64,000 nt of DNA. Source: Pseudomonadales bacterium (GTDB lineage Bacteria; Pseudomonadota; Gammaproteobacteria; Pseudomonadales; Halieaceae). Within the stretch, counting starts at the first letter, position 1. The number at the start of each line of letters is the position of its first letter. The DNA lies in assembly GCA_024234735.1 (NCBI GenBank), contig JACKNV010000002.1, positions 1-64,000 of the forward strand, written 5' to 3'. The notes beneath the pieces were generated by a model. The model had not been told where the DNA came from. It made no database searches and saw only the letters and a program-made list of their open reading frames with translations. The position numbers and the translations under genes are program-made. Shown here one piece after another: positions 7,058 through 15,159 of the stretch.

Positions 7058-10000
7058 ATGACAGAGATTAACTTTACCAACATTCGCGCTTTTGACGGTA
7101 GCCAAAACTCCGGTTTTGAAGAATTGGTGTGCCAGTTAGCTCATTTAGAGAAACCGGCAAACGCTAGGAGATTTGTAAGAAAAGAAGGTGCAGGCGGGGA
7201 TGCCGGTGTCGAGTGCTACTGGATTCTGAATGATGACAGTGAAATTTGCTGGCAGGCAAAATACTTCATAGCTGAAATGAATTCTTCACGATGGGGTCAG
7301 CTTGATGAGTCATTTGAGACAGCCCTGTCCAAGCATCCTAACATGAGCACCTATGTTGTTTGTTTGCCGCTCGATAAAACCGATAGTAGAAAAACCGGCA
7401 AAGGCGGTAAGAAGGTTACGTCGGTGGAGGATGAGTGGAAGGCGCACGTTGAGAGGTGGACTGCATCTGCCACTGCAGCTGGACGAACGGTAGCGTTTGA
7501 GTTTTGGGGCAAGCATGAATTTACGGCCATGCTCGCCATTGATGATCCCAGATATTCAGGGCGACGTCTTTATTGGTTTAACGAACCGGTACTGCGCTCA
7601 GACACTCTTCGCCATCTGGCTCTAAAGAGTAGGGAAACACTGGGTGACCGTTTCACGCCGGAGTTCCACGTAGATTTGCCGATTGCCAGGCAGTTTGACG
7701 GGCTGTGCGCTAATGATCGCTGGTGGTCGGATATCTCAGCTCAGAAAGCAGAACTCGAAGAAAAGTATGAACAGTTCATCCGCTTTGTCGCTAGCGACAA
7801 GATTGAAGATGCCAGTGGAATTGATCTGACCGGTTTGGAGAGCGCATATACAGCTTTTCTGGCGCTACTAACGGCTTGGCTGAAGAATAGACCTGCCAGA
7901 TGTGATCTGAACGCGCTGAAAGAGGCACTACACAACATAAATCAGCCATTTCGGGACCTTCGCGACCTGATTGAAGGAAAGACATTTAAGGAAGAGTCTG
8001 GTAGCAGAGACTTTCGTCATTACTCGGGAAGCTTTTACAGTCCTCTCAGAGAAATTGAAAGCTTTCTTCAATCCCGTAAAGCGCAGGCTTACGAAATGGG
8101 GGCAGCGCTCCTCCACGGCGAAGCGGGAATTGGGAAATCACACCTTCTATGTGATCTGGCGCTTCACAGGGCGGATGATAACCTGCCGACTATCTTCCTG
8201 CTCGGGGCACAGTATGGCGGCGCAAACCCGCTTGATTTTGTGAGGCAAAGTCTCGACTTACATCAATTTAGCAATAATCAGGTTTTAGGGGCAATCGATG
8301 CTGCCGGTGAGGCCGGAAACTGCAGGGCAATGATCGTCATTGATGCCATTAATGAAGGGCCGTGCCGCGATCAATGGCGGGACTTTATAAGAGGCTTTTT
8401 GTCCGATATCTCAAGGTTCGAAAATATCTCGCTTCTGATTAGTTGCCGTTCAACCTATTGCCAGTATATGTTGCCCGATAGTGTCGATGATAATTGTCTC
8501 GTTCAGATTCATCATCAAGGATTCCAGGGGTTTGAGCACCGCGCCGCAGAGAAGTATCTGTCAGCGCAAGGGATTTCCAAGCCTAGTACACCAATACTTG
8601 CGCCGGAATTTTCAAATCCGCTTTTTCTGAAAACCTGTTGTAAGGCTCTTCGAAGCTCCGGGCAGAGTTCTTTCCCCAAGGGGCTAAGTGGACTGACACA
8701 GCTATTCGAGTTCTACCTGCAAAGCGTTGAAAATACGATTGCAGTAAAAAAGCAGTACAGCCCTGCTGAAAAAGTCGTGCAGAACGCGTTGCTCGGGTTT
8801 TCTTCGAGGCTTTATCCCGATCATCTCTCGGGAATTCCTATCGGTGATGCACGTAAGCTCATTAATGAGTTTGATATCGCTCCGCAAAAGGGCGGAGATG
8901 ATCTTTTCAGACTTCTTCTGCATGAAGGCGTCCTTGCCGAAGATATTTCCTACGAGGACGATGAGAATGGTCATCCCGTCATTCGCTATACCTATGAACG
9001 GTTTAGTGACGTATTCGTGGCACGGCAGATACTCGGCGACCATGATAGCAGTACCGTCGCAACGATATTTGATGAAGCGGAGCCTCTTGGCCAGATATTG
9101 AGAGATCGAGGCGTCTATCAGGTTGCCGGCATAGTTGAGGCCTTGTTCATCGCTATTGCCGAGAAGTTTAAGATCGAACTCATTGATCTGATACCCGAAG
9201 AGGCGAAAGTCTCCTCTTGGGAAATCAGTGAACTATTTGCAAATACTGTTCTCTGGCGCTCACCGGATTCATTTTCAGATAGAACACTCGAAATTTTGAA
9301 CAAGAATGTCGGTAATACGGATTATTCGAGTCCGGCATTAGATATTTTGCTTAAGCTTTCTACCGAACCCGATCATCCCTGGAATGCCCGGTTTCTTCAT
9401 AGAAACCTGATAAATAAAGAGATTGCGGAGCGTGACCATTTCTGGTCTATCCGTATAGCGAGAGGAGATAGTTCAGAAGAGGATGGGCATGAATCGACTG
9501 AGCGGACCCTCATTGAATGGGCCTGTTATGGCGATATTTGTGATGCCGAAGATGAGCGAATCCGGCTATGCGCGATTGTCTTGTTGTGGTTCCTGACAAC
9601 ATCGAACCGCAAGATCAGGGACTGCGCCACCAAGTCGCTCGTGCGCCTGTTCAGTGAAAGGCCACAGATCATCGAAGGCCTGTTTTCCGAATTTTGTGAT
9701 GTTAACGATCTATACCTTGTCGAAAGACTTTATGCCGCTATTTACGGCGCCGTATGCAATATCGATGAGGATACAGTTGTTACTGATATTGCAAAGCTTG
9801 TGTTCGACAAGCTCTTCGCGGATGGGCAGCCTATCCCTCACATCCTTCTAAGGGATTATGCGCGGGGCGTACTCGAACGGGCGCTTTCAAAAGGCGTGTT
9901 GCCTGAGGAAATAGAACCGAAATCATTCAGGCCGCCCTATAGTAGTGCCTGGCCCCTGGACAATCCAACTCAAGAGGAGATCGACGAACTCACAGCCGAT

Positions 10001-11578
10001 GATGAATATTCAGATATCAAGAGTTCACTGATGGGATTTCCGGGTGACTTCGGGAACTACACAATGAGCTGCGTCCATGATTGGTCTTCAACACCTATCG
10101 ATCAAGATGAGATTCAAAATGGCTACGAATTGAAGGTCCAGTTTGCCGAAGAGTTCCTCGAAGGTGACCTTAAAGAAGAGTTCCTCGCATTTATCGGGCC
10201 GGAGAAAAGAGAGCCTGTCGATCTTAAAAAATGGCTGGCCCAATTAAATGACGAAGGGGAGTACGAGCGGCCTTCTGATGACGATATTAAAAAGCAAAGG
10301 GACGAACGCGAAGCGTTCTTGGACAGAATAAGAGAAAAGCTCGATAGCGCCGGGCAGGAATACTTGCGGTGGCTCGGCGGACTCGCGAATGATAGCCCTG
10401 CGGCCTTTAGCCGCAAATGGGCGCAGCGCTGGATATGCAAGCGCGCCTATGAATTGGGCTGGGATAAAGAACTGTTCTCAGCGTTCGAGCGTTCCTGCTC
10501 GCGCGGGCGCGGTGAGGGGCCCCCTGCGAGTGCCATGGAACGCGTCGGCAAGAAGTATCAATGGATAGGGCTTCATGAGTTTCTTGCCCACTTATCAGAC
10601 AACGTGCACTGGATTGACCGCGGATATAGCGATCTTGAAGATCGAGCCTATTACGGGCCATGGCAAATCTATCGGCGTGATATTGATCCAACGAACTGGC
10701 TTCGGAAGAGTGGCGAGTACCGGACATTCCACAATGAACACACGACGTGGTGGCAACCCTACCGCTTTCCTATCGATCAATTTCAAGAGTTGGAGGATCA
10801 GAAATCCTACCTGTGGGATCAGGAAAATCTTCCGGAATTTTCTCAACTTCTGACCGCGAGAAAATCTGCTAAAGATCAAGAATGGTATGTTGTAAGGGGA
10901 TTTTGGTCGCAGAAACAAGGGAAGTCGGAAGAGGATAAAAAGGCCCCGCGACTTGATTGTTGGTTCAGGATAAATTCCGTCATAGTCAGGGAAACTGATT
11001 TCAATAAAGTGAAAAGGAAAACCTCAAGAGAAAGTTTGATTGATCCCCATACTGTCTCGATTCCTAAAGTATGCGATGGTTTCTTAGGTGAATATCCCTG
11101 GCATCCGGTTTACGACCAGCAATCCAATTGGCAGGAGATAGATTCTAACTTTCGTGGTCTTATTCCCGCAAAACACATCGTTCCTGTATCGGAATATTTC
11201 TGGGAGCGGGGAAACTTCGATCATTCCATAAAAGAAACTTTGTCCATTTACCTGCCGGCCAAGGAACTGGTCAATGAACTTGGAATGGAACGGGTGCCAA
11301 ATGAGTTCGGAAACTGGAGGGTGGGAGACGATATTGTTTTCACTGACCCCAGCGTTGAAGAATACGGACCAAGCTATGCCTTGATGCAAAAAGAGGCACT
11401 GAACGAATGGATGGCAAAGAACAATTTGAAGATTCTTTGGCTTATTGGAGGAGAAAAACAGCTTTTTGCTTCGGATTTGGGATCAAGTAAGTTCTTTGGC
11501 CGTTTGGTCTATAGCGGCGTTTATTGGCTGGACAATGATCGTCCTGTTGGGAATTTGCATTTTCGTACAGAGGAATAG
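7058..11578 (+). CDS. Avs4-like STAND NTPase with N-terminal nuclease (anti-phage)
   Basis: A 1506-residue protein in three parts. Residues 1-160 form a PD-(D/E)XK (Mrr/Cap4-like) nuclease: FEELVCQL (E21/E22), GGDAGVE (D48, E52) and WQAKYF (Q66, K68). Residues ~340-600 are a STAND/NACHT-type ATPase with Walker A GEAGIGKS (354-361) and Walker B AMIVIDAINEG (424-434), the D-A-x-N-E form common in Avs proteins, then an ISCRSTY arginine segment. The remaining ~900 residues are a large C-terminal region without recognised motifs, the position of the sensor in Avs proteins, which recognise phage terminase or portal proteins. The architecture and size suit AVAST type 4; Avs2/3 with Cap4 nucleases is the main alternative. 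GC content is clearly below the flanks, which suggests transfer. The gene is intact; the start follows a weak GAAAAAG site. Confidence 0.8.
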   Translation: MTEINFTNIRAFDGSQNSGFEELVCQLAHLEKPANARRFVRKEGAGGDAGVECYWILNDDSEICWQAKYFIAEMNSSRWGQLDESFETALSKHPNMSTYVVCLPLDKTDSRKTGKGGKKVTSVEDEWKAHVERWTASATAAGRTVAFEFWGKHEFTAMLAIDDPRYSGRRLYWFNEPVLRSDTLRHLALKSRETLGDRFTPEFHVDLPIARQFDGLCANDRWWSDISAQKAELEEKYEQFIRFVASDKIEDASGIDLTGLESAYTAFLALLTAWLKNRPARCDLNALKEALHNINQPFRDLRDLIEGKTFKEESGSRDFRHYSGSFYSPLREIESFLQSRKAQAYEMGAALLHGEAGIGKSHLLCDLALHRADDNLPTIFLLGAQYGGANPLDFVRQSLDLHQFSNNQVLGAIDAAGEAGNCRAMIVIDAINEGPCRDQWRDFIRGFLSDISRFENISLLISCRSTYCQYMLPDSVDDNCLVQIHHQGFQGFEHRAAEKYLSAQGISKPSTPILAPEFSNPLFLKTCCKALRSSGQSSFPKGLSGLTQLFEFYLQSVENTIAVKKQYSPAEKVVQNALLGFSSRLYPDHLSGIPIGDARKLINEFDIAPQKGGDDLFRLLLHEGVLAEDISYEDDENGHPVIRYTYERFSDVFVARQILGDHDSSTVATIFDEAEPLGQILRDRGVYQVAGIVEALFIAIAEKFKIELIDLIPEEAKVSSWEISELFANTVLWRSPDSFSDRTLEILNKNVGNTDYSSPALDILLKLSTEPDHPWNARFLHRNLINKEIAERDHFWSIRIARGDSSEEDGHESTERTLIEWACYGDICDAEDERIRLCAIVLLWFLTTSNRKIRDCATKSLVRLFSERPQIIEGLFSEFCDVNDLYLVERLYAAIYGAVCNIDEDTVVTDIAKLVFDKLFADGQPIPHILLRDYARGVLERALSKGVLPEEIEPKSFRPPYSSAWPLDNPTQEEIDELTADDEYSDIKSSLMGFPGDFGNYTMSCVHDWSSTPIDQDEIQNGYELKVQFAEEFLEGDLKEEFLAFIGPEKREPVDLKKWLAQLNDEGEYERPSDDDIKKQRDEREAFLDRIREKLDSAGQEYLRWLGGLANDSPAAFSRKWAQRWICKRAYELGWDKELFSAFERSCSRGRGEGPPASAMERVGKKYQWIGLHEFLAHLSDNVHWIDRGYSDLEDRAYYGPWQIYRRDIDPTNWLRKSGEYRTFHNEHTTWWQPYRFPIDQFQELEDQKSYLWDQENLPEFSQLLTARKSAKDQEWYVVRGFWSQKQGKSEEDKKAPRLDCWFRINSVIVRETDFNKVKRKTSRESLIDPHTVSIPKVCDGFLGEYPWHPVYDQQSNWQEIDSNFRGLIPAKHIVPVSEYFWERGNFDHSIKETLSIYLPAKELVNELGMERVPNEFGNWRVGDDIVFTDPSVEEYGPSYALMQKEALNEWMAKNNLKILWLIGGEKQLFASDLGSSKFFGRLVYSGVYWLDNDRPVGNLHFRTEE

Positions 11579-11846
11579 AACATCTACATGAAAGCATACC
11601 GCATGCCTACGTCGAGAATACAGACGATAGAGGCTCCCCTGACCCCGCTAAAGAGCTATAGTGATATTCCCTCTAGGGGTGGAAAGCGCGCATTCAGTTT
11701 TTATCATTGACTTCCGCTTTTGGCCATCAGCGATCATCTGTTGTGGTTAGAAAAGAAACACGCCATCCACCGAGTAGATTTCCCATCGCCGACCCTAAGT
11801 AAATCTCGCACTATGCCCCGTAACAACCCACGGGAGCAGCAGTTCG

Positions 11847-12149
11847 ATGAAACGCCATATCTGGCTACCAATTTTTCTCCTCATTGTATCAATGACCCCC
11901 GTAATCGCTTCGGCGCATACCGGTGTCGAGCGCGATGCCCTCGCAAAGGTCATCCATGATCTGAATGCACTTGAGGCGGCCATAAAGCAGGCCGAGGCAA
12001 ATGCCAATCCGGACTCCCGTATCCGCTTTCGTTATGACTGGCTGCGTCAGGATCTGAAACAGATCAAGGAAGGTATCCAGGCCCACATCGACTCACCTCG
12101 AGCACAGCCACGCTCGTTCCCGCCACTGCGCGGCGACTACCGCCAGTAG
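11847..12149 (+). CDS. RAQPRD-family integrative conjugative element protein
   Basis: A 100-residue secreted protein with a signal peptide (to VIASA). It contains the family's signature: the letters RAQPR appear near the C-terminus, followed by SFPPLRGDYRQ. The family (TIGR01690) occurs in the type IV secretion modules of SPI-7/ICEclc-like integrative elements, next to TIGR03758, TIGR03745 and TIGR03750, exactly the order here. It probably acts in the periplasm during conjugation-apparatus assembly. The ATG at 11847 follows GGGAG. It is the first of four consecutive genes; the earlier part of the transfer region, including the coupling protein, is missing. Confidence 0.9.
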   Translation: MKRHIWLPIFLLIVSMTPVIASAHTGVERDALAKVIHDLNALEAAIKQAEANANPDSRIRFRYDWLRQDLKQIKEGIQAHIDSPRAQPRSFPPLRGDYRQ

Positions 12150-12158
12150 GCCCTGCTC

Positions 12159-12389
12159 ATGAACGCTGCACAACATGCCGCATTCCAAGCTGAGTCCGGT
12201 ATTCCGCCGGCGACACTGTTGACTGCCATTGCATCGATCGTCCTGGTACTGGCTTTTGTCTGGGTTATTTGGATTTCTATCGGCACATTTCGAGCCTGGC
12301 ACGAAGGTCAGGCTACGGTCTTTGATCTCACCTGGAGCACGCTGAGGGCAAGCATTGTGTTGATGGTTCTGGGTTTCTATTTGCGGTGA
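12159..12389 (+). CDS. ICE transfer protein, TIGR03758 family
   Basis: A 76-residue protein with two hydrophobic segments (TLLTAIASIVLVLAFVWVIW and ASIVLMVLGFYL), matching the size and layout of the TIGR03758 (PFL_4701-like) membrane proteins of ICEclc-type conjugation systems. Family members always sit between RAQPRD and TIGR03745, as here, and are probably a small inner-membrane pilus or channel component. The start lies nine bases after the preceding stop, with a weak ribosome-binding site, suggesting operon translation. Confidence 0.8.
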   Translation: MNAAQHAAFQAESGIPPATLLTAIASIVLVLAFVWVIWISIGTFRAWHEGQATVFDLTWSTLRASIVLMVLGFYLR

Positions 12390-12486
12390 GTGCCTTGACG
12401 AAACTCGGTCTCGGCGGGCGGCGTGTCGCAATGGGATGCGGGGATGGTCCCCATTTTCATCATCGTTACAAGAGGGGACATTGGTT

Positions 12487-12864
12487 ATGGATACATCAAA
12501 TACACGATGCGGATTCAGGCAAAAGCGCGGGTGCTTCCGGGCTCTATTGCTGGCGACAGCGGCTGCGCTATTTCCTGCACCGCTTTGGGCGGTACTGCCG
12601 ACGCCGGTGGCACCAAGTACAGCGCCGGCCGCGGGTGACTGGATTGGCCTGATTCAGGGCTATATCAAAGACGGTAGTCTCGTACTGGGGCTGGCCATTG
12701 CGGTGCTTGGCTTCCTCTGGATCGCCTATCTGGGTTTCGCCAAATTTAACGAGGCACGCCAGGGTAAGGCGGAATGGGCTGGGGTGGGTGTGCTGGGGAT
12801 TGTCGGAGCGATTGTCTTGATCTTTGCCAGCTACCTCCTTACTGAAGCGGCCGGCGTCATTTGA
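12487..12864 (+). CDS. ICE transfer protein, TIGR03745 family (pilin-like)
   Basis: A 125-residue protein with a basic leader and hydrophobic signal (ALLLATAAALFPAPLWA), then two membrane segments separated by a short polar loop (AKFNEARQGKAEWAG). This VirB2-pilin-like layout is typical of TIGR03745 proteins of SPI-7/ICEclc elements. I chose the ATG at 12487 because GAGGGGA lies just upstream and it gives a regular signal peptide; an upstream in-frame ATG at 12436 would add 17 residues before it. The gene continues the conserved order RAQPRD-03758-03745-03750. Confidence 0.8.
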   Translation: MDTSNTRCGFRQKRGCFRALLLATAAALFPAPLWAVLPTPVAPSTAPAAGDWIGLIQGYIKDGSLVLGLAIAVLGFLWIAYLGFAKFNEARQGKAEWAGVGVLGIVGAIVLIFASYLLTEAAGVI

Positions 12865-12896
12865 GGCGCTATACGCAGAGCCGCGGAGGAAAGGCG

Positions 12897-13163
12897 ATGT
12901 CCAACGACCATGAAGTTCTGGCGGATCGGCTGAATGCCGAGCCCGCCATTTTAAAAGGTTGCACATCCTCGGAGCTGGGCACGATTGTGGGGCTGGCTAT
13001 AGCCGTGTGGTTGCCACTCAGTTTGTTACTCGCCTGGTTGCTCGGCGCCATCACCATGGGATTTGGCATCGCCGGTGTCGGTGTGGTGGCGGCGGTGGTT
13101 GCCTTGGCGACGCTGTTTCAGCGGATCAAGCGTGGACGGCCTGAGGGATATTACCAGCAATGA
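12897..13163 (+). CDS. ICE transfer protein, TIGR03750 family
   Basis: An 88-residue protein with an acidic start (MSNDHEVLADRLNAEPAI), two membrane segments (VGLAIAVWLPLSLLLAWLL, then GFGIAGVGVVAAVVALA) and a basic tail ending GRPEGYYQQ, as in TIGR03750 (VirB3/TraL-like) proteins. GGAGGA at 12885-12890 supports the ATG at 12897 rather than the earlier in-frame start at 12861. It is the last intact conjugation gene. The next conserved gene (TIGR03746) is absent and replaced by an IS3 fragment, so the transfer module is a dead remnant. Confidence 0.8.
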   Translation: MSNDHEVLADRLNAEPAILKGCTSSELGTIVGLAIAVWLPLSLLLAWLLGAITMGFGIAGVGVVAAVVALATLFQRIKRGRPEGYYQQ

Positions 13164-13224
13164 CTGCGTATTCGGCTGCAGGCTCTGGGGCTTTCTCGCG
13201 CACGGTGGGTGTTACGTTCAGGGG

Positions 13225-13430
13225 CCTGGGACGTCGGGAGGCGAACTTCCAGGTCTACGGCGCGCACAAGGTCTGGAAGCAGCTAAACCGCGAGGATGTC
13301 GAGGTCGCCCGCTGCACGGTGGAGCGGCTGATGAAGCGGCTGGGGCTGAAGGGCGCCAGGCGCGGAAAAGGCTGCCGGACGACGATCCCGGATACCGGAG
13401 TGGACCGGCCTGCCGACCTGGAGTTGTTCG
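13225..13430 (+). mobile_element. IS3-family orfB fragment
   Basis: Roughly 68 codons resembling the N-terminal region of IS3-family transposase OrfB (NFQVYGAHKVWKQLNRED, then VARCTVERLMKRLGLKG and RRGKGCRTT). The catalytic DDE core is missing on the right, where the sequence runs into an antisense parE. On the left it joins the end of the conjugation genes. It is a deletion scar rather than a working insertion sequence. No terminal inverted repeats could be found. Confidence 0.75.
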
Positions 13431-13552
13431 AATCGATCAAAAAATGCGTTGAAGTAGATGTCGGCCTGTTCTTCTCCACACTCACGTAGCCCGCGCGCGT
13501 AAATACGTTTTAAATAGGACTTCGCATCTTCCGTGAGTCTATAGGTCCCCAT
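13431..13552 (-). pseudogene. parE toxin, truncated by IS3 fragment
   Basis: The ATG at 13552 opens a ParE/RelE-type toxin (MGTYRLTEDAKSYLKRIY, then ADIYFNAFFDRFEQL) inside the last 14 bases of the antitoxin gene, the usual coupled overlap. After about 40 residues the frame enters sequence antisense to the IS3 orfB scrap. A ParE toxin needs about 95-100 residues, so the C-terminal half including the conserved arginines is lost and the toxin should be inactive. Confidence 0.7.
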
Positions 13553-13778
13553 TGCGCCGCGCTTCCGCTTTGGCTTCGGCAAGTATCTCCGCTCTTCCCT
13601 GGCTGGTGAATTGGCTGCTTTCCGCGTGAATGAGTCTGGCGCGTATGGCCTCGATCTCACGCGCCTTGCGGATCAGATCGTTGACAACCTCACTCTTGCT
13701 TGAGAATTCTTTGCTCTCGACCTGCGCTCGGAGCCATTCGTCGTTAGGTGGTGTCAAGGAAATACTTTGTCTGGACAC
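13539..13778 (-). CDS. parD: ParD-like ribbon-helix-helix antitoxin
   Basis: A 79-residue antitoxin. The N-terminal ribbon-helix-helix (SRQSISLTPPNDEWLRAQV, then FSSKSEVVNDLIRKARE) is typical of ParD/CopG antitoxins, and the charged C-terminal helix would wrap the toxin. I chose GTG at 13778, which gives the conserved VSRQSISL start; an upstream ATG at 13826 would read through the operator. The paired toxin gene overlaps by 14 bases but is truncated, leaving an orphan antitoxin that may still repress its promoter. Confidence 0.8.
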   Translation of the reverse strand: MSRQSISLTPPNDEWLRAQVESKEFSSKSEVVNDLIRKAREIEAIRARLIHAESSQFTSQGRAEILAEAKAEARRNGDL

Positions 13779-13800
13779 GTCGTGGCCTCCGAAAACAAAT

Positions 13801-13827
13801 GGTGTAAATATGCACCAATTATGCACC
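13801..13827 (+). promoter_or_regulatory. Probable parD operator
   Basis: ATGCACC occurs at 13810-13816 and 13821-13827, one helical turn apart, and GGTGTAAATATGCACC (13801-13816) is an inverted repeat (GGTG/CACC). The sites lie 23-49 bases before the parD start, as expected for a ribbon-helix-helix autorepressor. Confidence 0.5.
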
Positions 13828-13844
13828 GGAAGTGGTGGGTGTCA

Positions 13845-14099
13845 ATGCTGGGCTACTGCCAGGGAATTTCGCTTGAAAAGCGTGACTACGACAGGGCTAC
13901 AATCAAAAACGGGTGGTTCGTGCTGTGGTTAGGTGCGACGGGTTTCGTGTTGATGACGGCTTGCCTGGGAGGCTTTGCCAGTACCTACCTTAACGAAGCT
14001 CGGGGGCATGGGCGGCTGGATTCGGGGCTGAATTTTGGGACCACCATGGGACCACGCACGCGCCTTTTCATGCCACCCCACGCCCAGCCCAATTTCTAA
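13845..14099 (+). CDS. Possible small membrane protein ending in the repeat
   Basis: An 84-residue frame from the ATG at 13845 with one strong hydrophobic segment (WFVLWLGATGFVLMTACLGG). Its C-terminal ~20 residues lie in the island-end direct repeat (from 14034). No family is recognised. It could be the start of a conjugation gene cut off by the island boundary, or a chance frame; no clear ribosome-binding site supports it. Confidence 0.25.
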   Translation: MLGYCQGISLEKRDYDRATIKNGWFVLWLGATGFVLMTACLGGFASTYLNEARGHGRLDSGLNFGTTMGPRTRLFMPPHAQPNF

Positions 14100-14181
14100 G
14101 TCTCTGATGTTGATGGCGAAGGAGAGTATTCGCTGGCATCATTTTTACCCTGTGTAGTTTCGAATAAGTCGTTCTCCGCCA
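14034..14181 (+). repeat. Island-end direct repeat, right copy (att region)
   Basis: The partner of 3911-4060, sharing its start TTTGGGACCACCATGGGACC and its overall layout. Its core, TTCGAATAAGTCGTTCTCCG followed by CCA (14159-14181), has diverged from the tRNA-Ser 3' end of the left copy. The following bases (ATAACCCAGGTTGATTTT) resemble those after the core at 4295 (ATAACGGGTTGAATTCC), suggesting a further lost element end. This is the likely right limit of the island; chromosomal-style GC-rich genes resume after it. Confidence 0.65.
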
Positions 14182-14378
14182 TAACCCAGGTTGATTTTAC
14201 GCTTGTTGTCTATGCAGATTCACCTGCAATGGGTGATCGGGACTGTGCGATCATGGAACGGGTACTCTGGTTCGGCTGGCTCAACTCAAGCGGGCCGCTC
14301 AAAAGTGGAAAACCTCTCACTTGTCGTGGCTACCCTGGCGGGGAGAAGGTCAATGACTGCAGCTCACTGCGTGAAGCG

Positions 14379-15155
14379 CTACATGGCCTTCTCCGGATCA
14401 CCGATAACCGACAATGTTTTCAGCAGGCGATGTCGGGACAACAAGCGCGGCATCAGCATCATCAGGCGATTGGTCCGCCCCGTGATGATCGTGGCCTTCC
14501 CGCGTTTCTCAAGTGCCCGCATCGCCTCCCCAACGACTTCGCTCGAAGTCTGAATCATGGATGCCGGCAGGGTCGTGCCGTCCGACTCGCCACCCGTGGC
14601 GGTGAGGATGAATTCGGTTGCGGTAATGCCCGGGCACAGGCCCATAACGTAGACCCCGCGCTTGCGGTGTTCGGCCCATAGGCACTCCGAGAGGGAGGCG
14701 ATGAAGGCTTTACTCGCACAGTACATTGGCTGTGCGGGGGTTGGCAGGAAGGCAACGATGGAGGAGACGTTAATCAGTGCATCGCCCTGGCGGGACTGTC
14801 GCAGGAACGCGTGAGCAAGCGCCATAACCGCGCGGCAGTTGACGCTCAGCATATCGTCCTGGCTCTCCAGCGCCGATTCGTGGAACGATTCGAAGCAGCT
14901 GTAGCCGGCATTGTTTACCAGCAGGTTGCAGTGCTCAGCGGCAAGAGAATCGGCAACCGCAGTGACGCACGCCGGCTCGGAAAGGTCCGCCACCAGATAA
15001 CCATGCCCCTCTCCGGGAAGGGCATTCAGAAGTTCCTGCAGCCGTTCCTCGCGCCGTGCCACGCCGGTCACCCGATAACCGCGTGCCGCCAGTTGTATTG
15101 CGAACTCTCTGCCTATACCCGAACTTGCACCGGTTACTACTGCCCGCTTCTGCAT
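14379..15155 (-). CDS. Short-chain dehydrogenase/reductase
   Basis: A 258-residue classical SDR. The dinucleotide-binding motif TGASSGIG is at 8-15, NNAG at 81-84, the catalytic Ser in INVSS (131-132) and the catalytic YxxxK as Y145-K149 (YCASK). The RR after the second strand suggests NADP(H). The C-terminal tail is basic and hydrophobic (RTNRLMMLMPRLLSRHRLL), possibly membrane-associating. The start lies four bases after the stop of the upstream membrane-protein gene, so both form one operon. The substrate is unknown; the partner suggests a lipid or sterol-like molecule. Confidence 0.85.
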   Translation of the reverse strand: MQKRAVVTGASSGIGREFAIQLAARGYRVTGVARREERLQELLNALPGEGHGYLVADLSEPACVTAVADSLAAEHCNLLVNNAGYSCFESFHESALESQDDMLSVNCRAVMALAHAFLRQSRQGDALINVSSIVAFLPTPAQPMYCASKAFIASLSECLWAEHRKRGVYVMGLCPGITATEFILTATGGESDGTTLPASMIQTSSEVVGEAMRALEKRGKATIITGRTNRLMMLMPRLLSRHRLLKTLSVIGDPEKAM

Positions 15156-15159
15156 CGCC

